Origin: Thalassiosira profunda
Taxonomy: Eukaryota > Bacillariophyta > Thalassiosirophyceae > Thalassiosirales > Thalassiosiraceae
DNA: 16,317 bases
Direction of reading: 5' to 3'
Assembly: GCA_036939355.1 (NCBI GenBank)
Contig: JALLAP010000914.1
Span: 1 to 16,317 of the forward strand
The translations under genes were made by a program, and so were the position numbers. Each line of letters begins with the position of its first letter. Within the stretch, counting starts at the first letter, position 1. A model generated the notes under the pieces. The model saw only the letters and a list, made by a program, of their open reading frames with translations, did no database searches and was not told where the DNA came from. Of the stretch, positions 7,882-15,701 are shown piece after piece.

Positions 7882-8166
7882 GATATCAAATTAAACCCAG
7901 CGACCGTCTTGCGGACCCCCGTCAAGCTCGAGATAGAAATGGCTCATGGCGGAGCTGCTGGGGTGGCAGCGACTTCGATCGGCGGGGCGGGGCTGACCGG
8001 CTGACCTGGCTGGCTGCTGGTTGCGTGGTGGAGGCGAATAGAGGCGAATCACGCATGCAGTTTTGCAAAGCAAGAAGAAAGCACGGTCACGCTAAAGTTC
8101 ACGCGTGATATCCGTCACACCCAAACCTGTGCGCGGCGCACCAAGCACCCTCCAAAGAGACCCATC
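7882..8166. promoter_or_regulatory. Divergent promoter between ATPase and FRA10AC1 genes
   Basis: 285 bp between two outward-facing start codons. Visible parts are TCACGC at 8049, 8087 and 8099, a TCACGCGTGA palindrome (8099-8108), and GAGGCGAAT repeated at 8032-8040 and 8041-8049. The ATPase side is rich in CGGCTGACC/CTGGCTGG-like short repeats (about 7980-8020). No clear TATA box. Confidence 0.65.
8099..8108. promoter_or_regulatory. TCACGCGTGA palindrome
   Basis: Perfect 10-bp palindrome 58 bp before the FRA10AC1 start codon. Its half-site TCACGC occurs two more times upstream (8049, 8087). It resembles the TCACGTGA pair in the other divergent promoter of this window, with CG inserted at the centre. 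Confidence 0.5.
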
Positions 8167-9432
8167 ATGGGCGGTCCCTCGTCCGACGAAGACGGATCCC
8201 TCTCCTCCCTCTCCTCGGCCGGCAATCGCAGCCGCCGCTCGGGGCGCAGCTCCCGCTCCGGGCGCAGCTCGCGCGGCGGCACGCGCCGCAAACGCAAGAA
8301 GGAGGGTGCACCTCGCTCCCTGCCCCCCGCCCCGTCAGACTGGGAGCAGCTCCGGGCCCACTTCCAGTTCGTATTGCCCGACGATAACGACGATGGAAAT
8401 CAAAATGATGAAAAGTACGGGGCGACGTGGCAGGAGCGGATGGTGCAGCGGTACCACTCTCACTTGTACAAAGAATACGTATTGGCAGATTTGAGCCGCG
8501 TATTCGACTTGGGCAAGGTGGGATTGCGGTGGCGGACGGAACGGGAGGTGGCGAACGGACGGGGCTTTCGATGCTGCGGCAATTTGAAGTGCGAGGGGGG
8601 TGCAACTGATGGTGCCAAAAATAGGGAAGAATACAAGTCCGCGGCGCGGAGGCACGTGGGCATTGGCGTCCCTGAGAACGGGGGGACGGAACCGCTGGGG
8701 ATGGTGCTCCCCGGCGCGAGGGAGGCGAGGGAGGCGTTGGAGGCATATTTACAATCCTGTGCGAGGGAGAGGATGCAGATGGAAGAGAAGGAGGGCAAAA
8801 CCCACAGCAGCCGCAAACGCAAACGAAAGCACAAGCACCGATCCAAAGATACGGACAGATTTTCACTGAAAGAGCAGGAGCGGCGCGAGCAGGAGAGGCT
8901 GGCGCGCCTGCCCCACGGGACGACGGGATTGCACGACTACGAAGTGGACTTTGCCTACGTCGAACAGGGAACCAAAAAGCGGGAGCTGGTCAAGGTCCGC
9001 CTGTGTCTCAGATGCGCACCGCTGCTCTTCGTGTCCAAACTGAACGACGGCACGCACAGCCGGGAGGAAAAGCGGGCGCCGGCGGTGAAGGCGCGAGAGG
9101 CAAGGGAGAGGGCGGCCTGGAGCCATGCGGCGTTGGCCAACGCGAACGATGCAAATGCAACGAATGGCAACGACGTGGGCGGTAACTCGACTCATGCGGC
9201 CGAAGACGGGAGAAGCCCGGGGAAGAGGGATCGCAACGGCGGCGACAGCGATAGCGAAAGCAGCCATCGGCTTGGTCGACGAAAGCATCGCAGCAGCCGA
9301 TGTGGCAGACACCGCACCGAAAAGAAGCGGCGGCGATCCCCGTCGCCTTTTTCGAGCGACGACAGCTCATCGTCCTCGGGGAGCTTGGCAGAGGATTCGA
9401 ATGCCCCACCAAAGGAGAAGCAAAAGCTTTGA
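8167..9432 (+). CDS. FRA10AC1: FRA10AC1-family splicing-associated protein
   Basis: A 421-aa intronless ORF. 'RYHSHLYKEYVLADLSR' (95-111) and 'VGLRWRTEREV' (118-128) match the conserved core of FRA10AC1 proteins. 'CGNLKC' (137-142) and 'VKVRLCLRC' (275-283) supply two Cys pairs likely to bind zinc, and 'YEVDFAYVEQGTKK' (258-271) precedes the second. FRA10AC1 is a nuclear protein found with the spliceosome. The N-terminus is rich in Ser/Arg/Gly (19-45), and the C-terminal third is low complexity with Arg/Lys clusters, RS dipeptides and a Ser run (about 370-412), as in other splicing factors. About 110 extra residues (143-251), with a basic KRKRKHKH stretch, separate the two Cys pairs, far more than in the human protein as I recall it. 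ATG 8167 is the first in frame near a strong leader and keeps the SR-rich start. Confidence 0.87.
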   Translation: MGGPSSDEDGSLSSLSSAGNRSRRSGRSSRSGRSSRGGTRRKRKKEGAPRSLPPAPSDWEQLRAHFQFVLPDDNDDGNQNDEKYGATWQERMVQRYHSHLYKEYVLADLSRVFDLGKVGLRWRTEREVANGRGFRCCGNLKCEGGATDGAKNREEYKSAARRHVGIGVPENGGTEPLGMVLPGAREAREALEAYLQSCARERMQMEEKEGKTHSSRKRKRKHKHRSKDTDRFSLKEQERREQERLARLPHGTTGLHDYEVDFAYVEQGTKKRELVKVRLCLRCAPLLFVSKLNDGTHSREEKRAPAVKAREARERAAWSHAALANANDANATNGNDVGGNSTHAAEDGRSPGKRDRNGGDSDSESSHRLGRRKHRSSRCGRHRTEKKRRRSPSPFSSDDSSSSSGSLAEDSNAPPKEKQKL

Positions 9433-9446
9433 CTCTCTGAAAGGTG

Positions 9447-9463
9447 GTATGTTGGTAACATAC
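9447..9463. terminator. Inverted repeat GTATGTT-GGT-AACATAC after FRA10AC1
   Basis: Perfect 7-bp arms with a 3-base loop, 14 bases after the TGA. It could fold in the 3' UTR or act as a processing signal. In a eukaryote it is not a classical terminator, and its role is unknown. Confidence 0.35.
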
Positions 9464-9635
9464 TAGAAACGCGATAGTATCTATGAACAGCAACAAGATG
9501 GCACTTTGACCTGCCGCCGCTGCGCATGCTCCTCTGTGTGCAATTGCAAATGCTACAAGCCCACATCACTGCCATCTGGATGTTGGGGCATCTCAGCTGA
9601 GCAGCCTTTTAGCTTCAGCTCCCTCTTTCTAAGTC

Positions 9636-9674
9636 TACGTAGAGTTGTACTATTCCTACGTTGATTACGTACGT
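9636..9674. promoter_or_regulatory. ACGT-core cluster upstream of the RING gene
   Basis: ACGT occurs at about 9637, 9658, 9667 and 9671, including CTACGTAG and ACGTACGT palindromes. ACGT is the core of bZIP sites. The cluster lies about 280 bp before the start codon, in a plausible promoter position. Confidence 0.4.
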
Positions 9675-9951
9675 TCCTCTAGGCTGGAGCGAGCAAAAGA
9701 TTTTTTCCTCTCCAAAACGAACAGCCCACAACGCCAAACAACACAATGGGCGCGTCGTCGACAGCCTGAAGCGCCGGCCTGCCATCGCCTCCCAGCCGCA
9801 CTGCCGCGCTCCGCTCAGCGCGGCGGAGAGGCGTCGCGAACCAGCGGCCCCTCTCCAGTTCCTCCCATCGGCCCACACACACAAGCCGCCAGCACCCAGC
9901 ACAGAATAGCCCAAACACCGCGCCGAACCTCGCGCATCTGACCCGCCCAAC

Positions 9952-12900
9952 ATGGCCACCGCAAGCCCCGCATACGCCGGGGTCTCCCCGTCCCGCACCC
10001 TGGAGGCCAACCCCGACGAGGCCCGGTGCGCCGCCTGCCGGCAGGGCCACGCCGACCTGATGATTGGAGGGTGCGGCTGCCTGCTCCACACGGTGAGTTA
10101 TGCGTTCTGGATGATCGGTTGGAACGCACCTTTGAGGCGGCCGATTTTTGCCGCGCCTTTTGCAACTGATGGCGGCGGCGCCGCCACCTGTCGGTCCCCA
10201 TTCTTGACGCCCTTTGCAGTGACGTTGTCTTGGTGCGGGGCGCCTGCGGACGCCCCATTTCCGCGCGGATTCGTGGCCATGGTTCGGGACGGGGTCGCTT
10301 GCTTTCGCTTGCTTTTCCGCCTGCCGGCCTTTGTGCCCAAAATCAACGCGAAGTTTGCGGGTGAATGCCGCGTCATGAATTCGTGCTTCCGCTGGCAAAC
10401 AGAGAAGTGACACGGAACGGGTTGAAGAAGCGACATTTGTTAAGTATCGTTTCCCTGAGACATGACGGAAGCTTCGCCATGGTTGGTTTTGAACAGGGGA
10501 AGCGCCAGCTTGCGCTCGTTGTGAATCTCGGATGACGTCAACGGATACGACAATGACAGGGTTAAATACCTTCGCACGAATCTTTCGAGACCCTGGTCCT
10601 TCTTCCCCTCGTTCAAACACCCCTACATACAATCAATCGACAGACATGCCTTCCACTGGACGTCCTCTTCGCCAAGCCGCCGCTGCGCGCGAGCTATCCC
10701 GTCCAGCAAGCGCTCTGTCCCTGCTGCCGGCGGTCTCCCATCGCCCAAATCCGCGTCCTGCCATTGCCCCTGCCGGTCCTCGAGGAGGCCGCGCGGATGC
10801 GCGAGCGGGACGCCGAGGCGACGAGCGTCCGCGGCGACGACGCCGCGGCCCTCGCGGCCGGGTCGCCGGCCTCTTCGATCGCGCTCTTCAACGGGACGAG
10901 CCACAAACGGGCCTTCGCCGCCAAGGCCCCGATCGGCCGGAGCTACCGCACGGGCCGTTGGAGCCAGGAGGAGTCGTCGTACACGGACAAACTCATCAAG
11001 AGCTTCGACGCGGGATTGCTTCCCCTGCCGCACGGAATCAAATTGAACGATTTTCTGTGCGACCTCCTCTCGTGCCGGACGTCCCGCCTGACGAAGAAAT
11101 TGAAGAACGCCAAATTGTCGGCGCGGACGTACCGGTCGTTGGCGAGCGGGGGGAACGCCGCGATGGGCGCGTTCTCGGCGAGCGGCGTCGGGGGCGACGT
11201 CCAGCGGTCGCAGACGCTCTTTTTGAAGACGATTACGCCCGAGTGGGTGCGCATGGAGCTGCAGTTCAACATCGTCCGGATGTGGCGAACCCACCTTGCC
11301 AACTTTTGGTATGTACGACGTACGGTGCCGGATGCGTACACATCAACGGCGAACTGTTCCTCTCTTATCAACTGCTCTCTCTCTCTCTCTCTTCATCTGC
11401 AACAGCCTCCAGATCAGCTACCTCCAGCTCGACACCAAGGCCTGGTTCGCGAGCCTCGACGCCGTCGACCACATGGCCCTGTCGTGCCACGAAACGCGGA
11501 TGCAGGCCCGGCGGAAGCGCATGCGCTCCGCCCTCGCCGAGGACGCCACCGCCGCCCGGACGACGCCCCTCCTCGGCCCCGCGGCCGCGACCGCGGGCCC
11601 AAACGACGGCGAGGGCGCCGCGGAGGTGAGCTGCGGGAGCGACGACAAGGAGGGCGTGTTCGTGGGCGGGATGCCGTTCCGACGGCTCAGCAGTTTGAAC
11701 CTGAAGGCCCTGGGCGAGGAGGAGCCGGCGGGGGCCCTGACGATCGACACCGACGCCGACGCCGCGGAGGGATTCCCGCGCGAGCGCCTCGACAGCATCG
11801 GGAGCATCCTCAAGGAGTCGAGCGCGAAGTTGACGTCGCTCCGGAAGTTCAGCTTCGACCCGTCCTTCATCGAGGGATCCATGAAGCACAGCACCTCGCT
11901 GAACTCCTTTTGCGAGCTTTTCACGCCCGGGCAAGGGCCGATGGACTCTTCGCGGAGGGCCAGCTCGATCGACATCGACGACCCCTCGCTCGACGTCCCC
12001 GAGGGGAGCAACCTCGCAATCGCCGGCCAGCCGCCCCCGTCCGAGGAGGACAAAATCATTGACGAGGCGATCAATTCGGTCCTCGAATCGTCCAACGCCG
12101 ATGACGCCTTGCAAGGCCTGTTCCTCAAGGAAGTGTCCAAGTTCGTGGTCGAGGCCGAGACGCCCTTCCAGCACGTCGACCTGTGGGTGCCCATGGACGT
12201 CTCGCACTCGGAGGTGGTCGGCAAGAAGCACATTGGCGGCTCGTCGACGATGGCGACCACGAGCAGCGGCAGCGTTGCCGGCATCATCTACGGGGGGCAG
12301 CAGGGGTCGTCGATTCGGCTTTCCCACGCCGGGTGCATTACCACCGCCCCGCCGCAGGTCGTGGGTCGTCTGAACGAGGTACGTGTTCGAAGATTGAACA
12401 TATATTGAATGTGCGTATCATGTAGGTACCTACACCCGAGCTTACGATACGTTCTACTGTTGGTCGCGTTTCAGTTTGGAATGTACAGCAAGAACTTCTC
12501 CTTCTCGCCGGGATTCGGCCTGCCGGGCCGTACCTACCTCTCGCGACTTCCGGTGTGGGAGAACAACCTGAGCCGGCTCAAGCCCGAGCAGTTCGCGCGG
12601 GTCGGCGGAGCCAAGATCTACGGCGTCCAAACCAGCCTCTGCGTTCCCATCCACACGCCCATCGGCACGATGGTGGTGGCGCTGTACAGCACCGAGAACC
12701 TGACGAGGGACGCGTCGTTGGAGAAGCGGTGCATGGAGCATTTTTGGAAGTTGAAGCCCGAGCCGAAGTGGAAACTGACCATCGATGTGGGTCTGTCGAA
12801 GACGGCCCTCAACGAAGGGCAGGAGGTCCCGGCGTATCAAGCTCCGCCTGCCTCGCCGCGGGTTTCATCTTCGACGCTCGATGTCATCCCGCCATCGCCG

Positions 12901-13608
12901 ACCGGCAGCAAGAGCCCCCACGTGCCGGGCAAGCCACCGCTTGCAACGGCGATGGGTCTCCTGACGAACGTGCCTGCCGCCAACAAGAAGAGCAGCGGCC
13001 CACCATCGCACACTTTCACGGAACAATCGCTGGCTCTTCTCCTTGGGAAGTACATGCCTCTGGATCGCAACGCCTCCGCTCCCAACCCCGCTGTTCAGGA
13101 CGTTGGAGCCGATTTGATGTCTATTCGTCTCATGATGTTGCGCCAGCCGTCGTGCCGCACGAGCGAGGAGTCCAAAGTGGCCAACACCATTATGACAAAG
13201 TATCAGAAGTACGCGGGGATGAATATGAAGGAGCCCGACCTCATCGCGGCCATCCTGAACGATTGGAAGAGCTTGTCGTCGGCGAGATCTGCCCAACCTT
13301 CCTTCGGTCTTCTCAACAGGGTGATCTCTGGCGGACAGGCGAATCCTGCGTCCACAGCCAATTTTGGGATGTCGCCCGTGCCAAACGCTGTCCTTTCCAA
13401 CGCCATGGCCCCGGTGCCCCAGCCCCAGCGGACGGATCCATCAGTCAACCCATTCGACGACAACAACGTCGGCCTCCCTCTCGCGGCGTTCGGAGACGAT
13501 GCCCTGCAGAGCATTGCGAACGTCGCCGCGTACTCGGAGCAAAACAACGTCCCGCGCGTGGTGTCGGAACAGGGGCCAATCCAGAACCGCACGAACGAGG
13601 CATCTTGA
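9952..13608 (+). CDS. RING finger / GRW.QEE module / GAF-like regulator (4 exons)
   Basis: Exons 9952-10092, 10644-11308, 11406-12378 and 12475-13608 join to 970 aa. The RING-like N-terminus spans exons 1 and 2: C26-x2-C29-x11-C41-x-C43-x2-H46-x2-C49-x22-C72-x2-C75, a full set of eight ligands with Cys where the first His often stands. A 'GRWSQEESSYTDKLI' module follows (151-165), running to 'SRLTKKLKNAKLSARTY' (194-210); I recall it from many unnamed diatom proteins. Low-complexity linkers come next, then a GAF-like domain from about 510 to 690 with 'FSPGFGLPGRTYLSRLPVWE' (601-620), 'VGGAKIYGVQTSLCVPIHTP' (635-654) and 'PKWKLTIDVG'. The final 280 residues contain a helical patch (about 773-860) and Ser/Pro/Asn-rich tails. 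It may sense a small molecule and act in ubiquitination or transcription; both are inference. Poly(A) signal AATAAA at 13783. Confidence 0.82.
10093..10643 (+). other. RING-gene intron 1 (GT-AG, 551 bp)
   Basis: Donor ACG|GTGAGT and acceptor AATCGACAG. It splits the RING motif between His46 and Cys49 and is the longest intron here. The exon 1 frame stays open into it for 105 more codons, to TGA at 10408. It contains a perfect CRE (10533-10540) and a 12-bp GC palindrome (10174-10185). Confidence 0.85.
10533..10540. promoter_or_regulatory. Perfect CRE, TGACGTCA, in intron 1
   Basis: The full 8-bp cAMP-response-type palindrome for bZIP factors; TGACGT is also the aureochrome target in stramenopiles. 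It lies 104 bp before exon 2. An intronic enhancer or internal promoter is possible but not shown. Confidence 0.45.
11309..11405 (+). other. RING-gene intron 2 (GT-AG, 97 bp)
   Basis: Donor TTTTG|GTATGT and acceptor CATCTGCAACAG. A (CT)9 run at 11375-11392 forms the pyrimidine tract. Splicing creates a TGC codon across the junction and moves from one long open frame to the next. Confidence 0.88.
12379..12474 (+). other. RING-gene intron 3 (GT-AG, 96 bp)
   Basis: Donor GAG|GTACGT and acceptor GTCGCGTTTCAG. Phase 0. It splits the GAF-like domain, joining 'VGRLNE' to 'FGMYSKNF'. In-frame stops within it show it must be removed. It holds the palindrome at 12421-12434. Confidence 0.88.
12421..12434. 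repeat. 14-bp perfect palindrome TGTAGGTACCTACA in intron 3
   Basis: Self-complementary over 14 bases and centred on GGTACC, the same centre as the palindrome at 1-12. It is the second intron in this window to carry a 14-bp perfect palindrome. Confidence 0.75.
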
Positions 13609-13782
13609 ATAGCGGCTCGAGTTTTCCCCGTCGAGCCGAAGCCTCCGGAATTCGCATGCATAGTTTCTTCCTATCTTTCTTCGTTGGCAACGTGAGCGAT
13701 ACGTTGGTATCCCCTACCTGTTGTCATGTAAATACTTGCACAATACTGTAAAGAATAAGAAACGAAGCCTTTTTACCCAGAC

Positions 13783-13788
13783 AATAAA
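13783..13788 (+). promoter_or_regulatory. Poly(A) signal AATAAA of the RING gene
   Basis: Canonical AATAAA 175 bases after the TGA, in an A/T-rich stretch. It is the clearest polyadenylation signal in the window. Confidence 0.6.
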
Positions 13789-13823
13789 GATGCATTGATT
13801 GACTATGGGCACATGCCGGACTG

Positions 13824-13839
13824 TCTCTCTCGAGAGAGA
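13824..13839. repeat. 16-bp perfect palindrome TCTCTCTCGAGAGAGA
   Basis: Self-complementary over 16 bases, centred on CTCGAG, about 36 bp past the poly(A) signal between convergent genes. It could mark or help separate the two transcription units. Its CT/AG composition also allows chance origin from a dinucleotide run. Confidence 0.8.
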
Positions 13840-14108
13840 GCCACCCCAGACACATGGCGCATTTCAGTTTGAAGAGCTGTCAGCTGAACGCGGCCTCTTT
13901 CACATCTCACATCTCCGTAAATGAACTTTGCGTATTGTTTGTCGAATATGAACAACCTGAGAATTTGCTGCAACAGTCCCCTCTGTGCCCCCTCCGAAAC
14001 AGCAAATGCCTCAACCTGCAGAAGGGCGAAAGCGGGGAATCAGCAGCGTGGCAATCATGAGTACTGGCCGAGGACATATGTATCTCTCACCGAGACGGTG
14101 CACGGTCT

Positions 14109-14864
14109 CTACGACGACGACGAAAAGCGGCTCGCATACCAGCTCACGCACCGAGTTATGCACATGGCCTGGAGCTTGGCGCACCCCACCACCACCGGCT
14201 TGAGCAGCGTCCACAATGCCTGCGTCAGCACCTTCATCCCCGTCGCTCCCCCGGGCAAGAACGTGACCAAATACCACAGCAGCGCCAGGAGCTGCGCCCC
14301 CGAAGCCGCCAGCACCAAAATGTAGCCCTTCGCGCCCCCCACCGTGAAGGTCAGGTACAGCGTCAGCAGCATCGATCCCAGGTACATCGCGGTAAAATGA
14401 ATCCGATCGGCCGCGAGCATGCTCTTGAGATGCTCCATCGGTCCCTTCAATATCGCAAAGCTTCCCATGAACGTGACGCTCCCGCACGTGAAGCTCAGGG
14501 CAAACTTCTGCGGTCTAACGGTCAGCAGGGGGATGCCCACGAAGAACCCCAGCGAGAAGAAGACGGCCGACAATAACAGGCAGATGCTGAAGACCTGGAA
14601 GCGCTGCTGGTAGTTCATCCCCATCACCTTCCCGGGCAATTGCGCCTCGAGGGACGACCGCATGCTGGCGACGCTGTACCCTCCCATGAGGGATTGGGAT
14701 TCCACGTCCCCTTCTGTGCCCTCGCCATTGTTGTTGTCTGCCGGTGCGGAGGCGAAGAGGGAGCCGAGGCCGAGGGAGTCGCCCACCCCGCTGGTGTTGC
14801 CCGACGAGGGCGGCTGGGTCTGCTGCTTCTGCTCGTCGTACCAGCTGCCGAAGGACGTCGACAT
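14109..14864 (-). CDS. SFT2-family Golgi transport membrane protein
   Basis: A 251-aa intronless ORF. After about 85 polar, Gln/Ser/Asn/Gly-rich residues come four membrane segments at about 90-112, 120-140, 155-175 and 181-203. The order and motifs fit the SFT2 family: 'RFQVFSICLLLSAVFFSLGF', 'KFALSFTCGSVTFMGSF' with 'LKGP', 'RIHFTAMYLGSMLLTLY' and a final 'WYLVTFLPGG'. Yeast Sft2 helps retrograde vesicles fuse with the Golgi together with the SNARE Sed5. The tail after the fourth segment (about 48 residues, Cys- and Trp-containing, ending in SSSS) is longer than in the short animal members. The ATG at 14864 precedes a polar N-terminus as expected for the cytosolic face. It converges on the RING gene. 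Confidence 0.9.
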   Translation of the reverse strand: MSTSFGSWYDEQKQQTQPPSSGNTSGVGDSLGLGSLFASAPADNNNGEGTEGDVESQSLMGGYSVASMRSSLEAQLPGKVMGMNYQQRFQVFSICLLLSAVFFSLGFFVGIPLLTVRPQKFALSFTCGSVTFMGSFAILKGPMEHLKSMLAADRIHFTAMYLGSMLLTLYLTFTVGGAKGYILVLAASGAQLLALLWYLVTFLPGGATGMKVLTQALWTLLKPVVVGCAKLQAMCITRCVSWYASRFSSSS

Positions 14865-15701
14865 GGCTCAATATTTGCAGTGGATATAATGGGTGCGGGT
14901 GGCTGTATTTTGCCGAGCGCTCGCTTGCTCCGATGGTTGCAAGTCGACCGGCGACCAATAAAATATGTTCGCCCACGTCCAATTATGAAGTTGCAGCGTG
15001 TAACCTCCTCCAGTCCTCGCGCGTCAAAGAAAATAGCAGGGCGCCTGGTTCGGACTCTGCTTCGACGAGATTGCTGGACGAAGGACAACTATCTTCTTGG
15101 GGAAGTGGGTTGTGTTTTTCGGCATGCCTCATTCACATGAACCGTGTCACCCCCCCTCGTTGATTTGCAAAATTATGTGCACAAAGCCCCTTTGGGGCGC
15201 CGCCCTCCGCCGAACTGCTGCAATTCGACTCCTGCTCGGTGTCGTGGGCTCGAAGGCCGGGCAGGGCGGAGGAGGAAGCAGGAAACGTTGTGCTCTTGTG
15301 CTGTCGTTGACAGTTGGTCCTTTGTTTTGTTCTGAAGGGTACGTGACGGATGTGACTACACGTGTTTTAGCGTGATTTGCCCAAACACACTTCTCTTCGG
15401 CTCAACCCTCGCTGAATACAAAATTGCAGCACTGCAAACGAAAGAAGGTGAGTATGGCAAGTCGGAGATGACAGCTTTGACAGCTTCTTCAAAGTCCGGA
15501 GCCGGCTTCACCACTACACTGCGCACTCCTTCAGAGCAGAACGAAGATCTTAGTGCGGCGGCATTAATCGAGGGATGAACATATTGTGCAATAGTACTGT
15601 TGGCCTATCCTCCGCTTTCGTTCTCCTTTTTTGCAGTCTCGACGACAGGTCTTCTCTGTTGCCGCTTCCAATCTTCGCGTGGAATACCTACACCCTGCAA
15701 C
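14865..15701. other. 837-bp gap: SFT2 promoter and 3' end of the coiled-coil gene
   Basis: The longest non-coding stretch. It holds two CCAAT boxes (14955-14959 and 14979-14983) 91-119 bp upstream of the SFT2 start, a GCCCC-TTT-GGGGC hairpin (15186-15198), and an ACGTGA / ACACGTGT / GCGTGA group at 15341-15375. It also holds a well-formed donor/acceptor pair on the + strand (15448 and 15636). I see no ORF here with family features. Confidence 0.55.
14955..14983. promoter_or_regulatory. Two CCAAT boxes upstream of SFT2
   Basis: CCAAT at 14955-14959 and again at 14979-14983, 24 bp apart, at a distance from the SFT2 start typical for NF-Y sites. They read CCAAT on the + strand, so they are inverted relative to the gene, which NF-Y tolerates. 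Confidence 0.4.

Larger units (their letters stand above)
9433..9951. other. 519-bp gap: FRA10AC1 3' end and RING-gene promoter/leader
   Basis: Between two same-strand genes. It holds an inverted repeat at 9447-9463 just after the FRA10AC1 stop, 10-bp palindromes TGCAATTGCA (9539-9548) and CTCAGCTGAG (9592-9601), and a cluster of four ACGT cores at 9638-9674. The part after about 9690 is C-rich, with a CACACACACA run near 9873, and looks like the leader of the RING gene. A 317-codon antisense frame crosses it but shows no family features. Confidence 0.6.
13609..14108. other. 500-bp convergent gap between RING and SFT2 genes
   Basis: Holds the 3' UTR of the RING gene with AATAAA at 13783-13788, a 16-bp palindrome at 13824-13839, and the 3' UTR of the SFT2 gene. 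No credible coding frame or RNA gene is seen. The palindrome lies close to where the two transcripts would end. Confidence 0.6.

Noticed and set aside
9679..10632. 317-codon minus-strand frame across the RING leader, exon 1 and intron 1
   Set aside because: No recognisable motif, Arg/Gly-rich shadow composition, and it overlaps a well-supported sense exon.
11375..11392. (CT)9 run as a microsatellite of interest
   Set aside because: It is simply the pyrimidine tract before the intron 2 acceptor.
10532..11629. 365-codon + frame that includes a different reading of exon 2
   Set aside because: Arg/Pro-rich out-of-frame translation; the other frame carries the RING Cys pairs and the GRW.QEE module and fits both splice sites.
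11368..12327. 319-codon minus-strand frame antisense to RING-gene exon 3
   Set aside because: It mirrors a GC-rich sense exon that continues a coherent protein; splice sites support the + strand.
15045..15085. tRNA-like GGTTCGGAC string
   Set aside because: The flanking bases do not form a T-arm stem, and no D-arm, anticodon arm or acceptor stem could be found around it.
14640..15140. 166-codon + frame overlapping the SFT2 start
   Set aside because: Antisense to the polar SFT2 N-terminus, low complexity, no family features.
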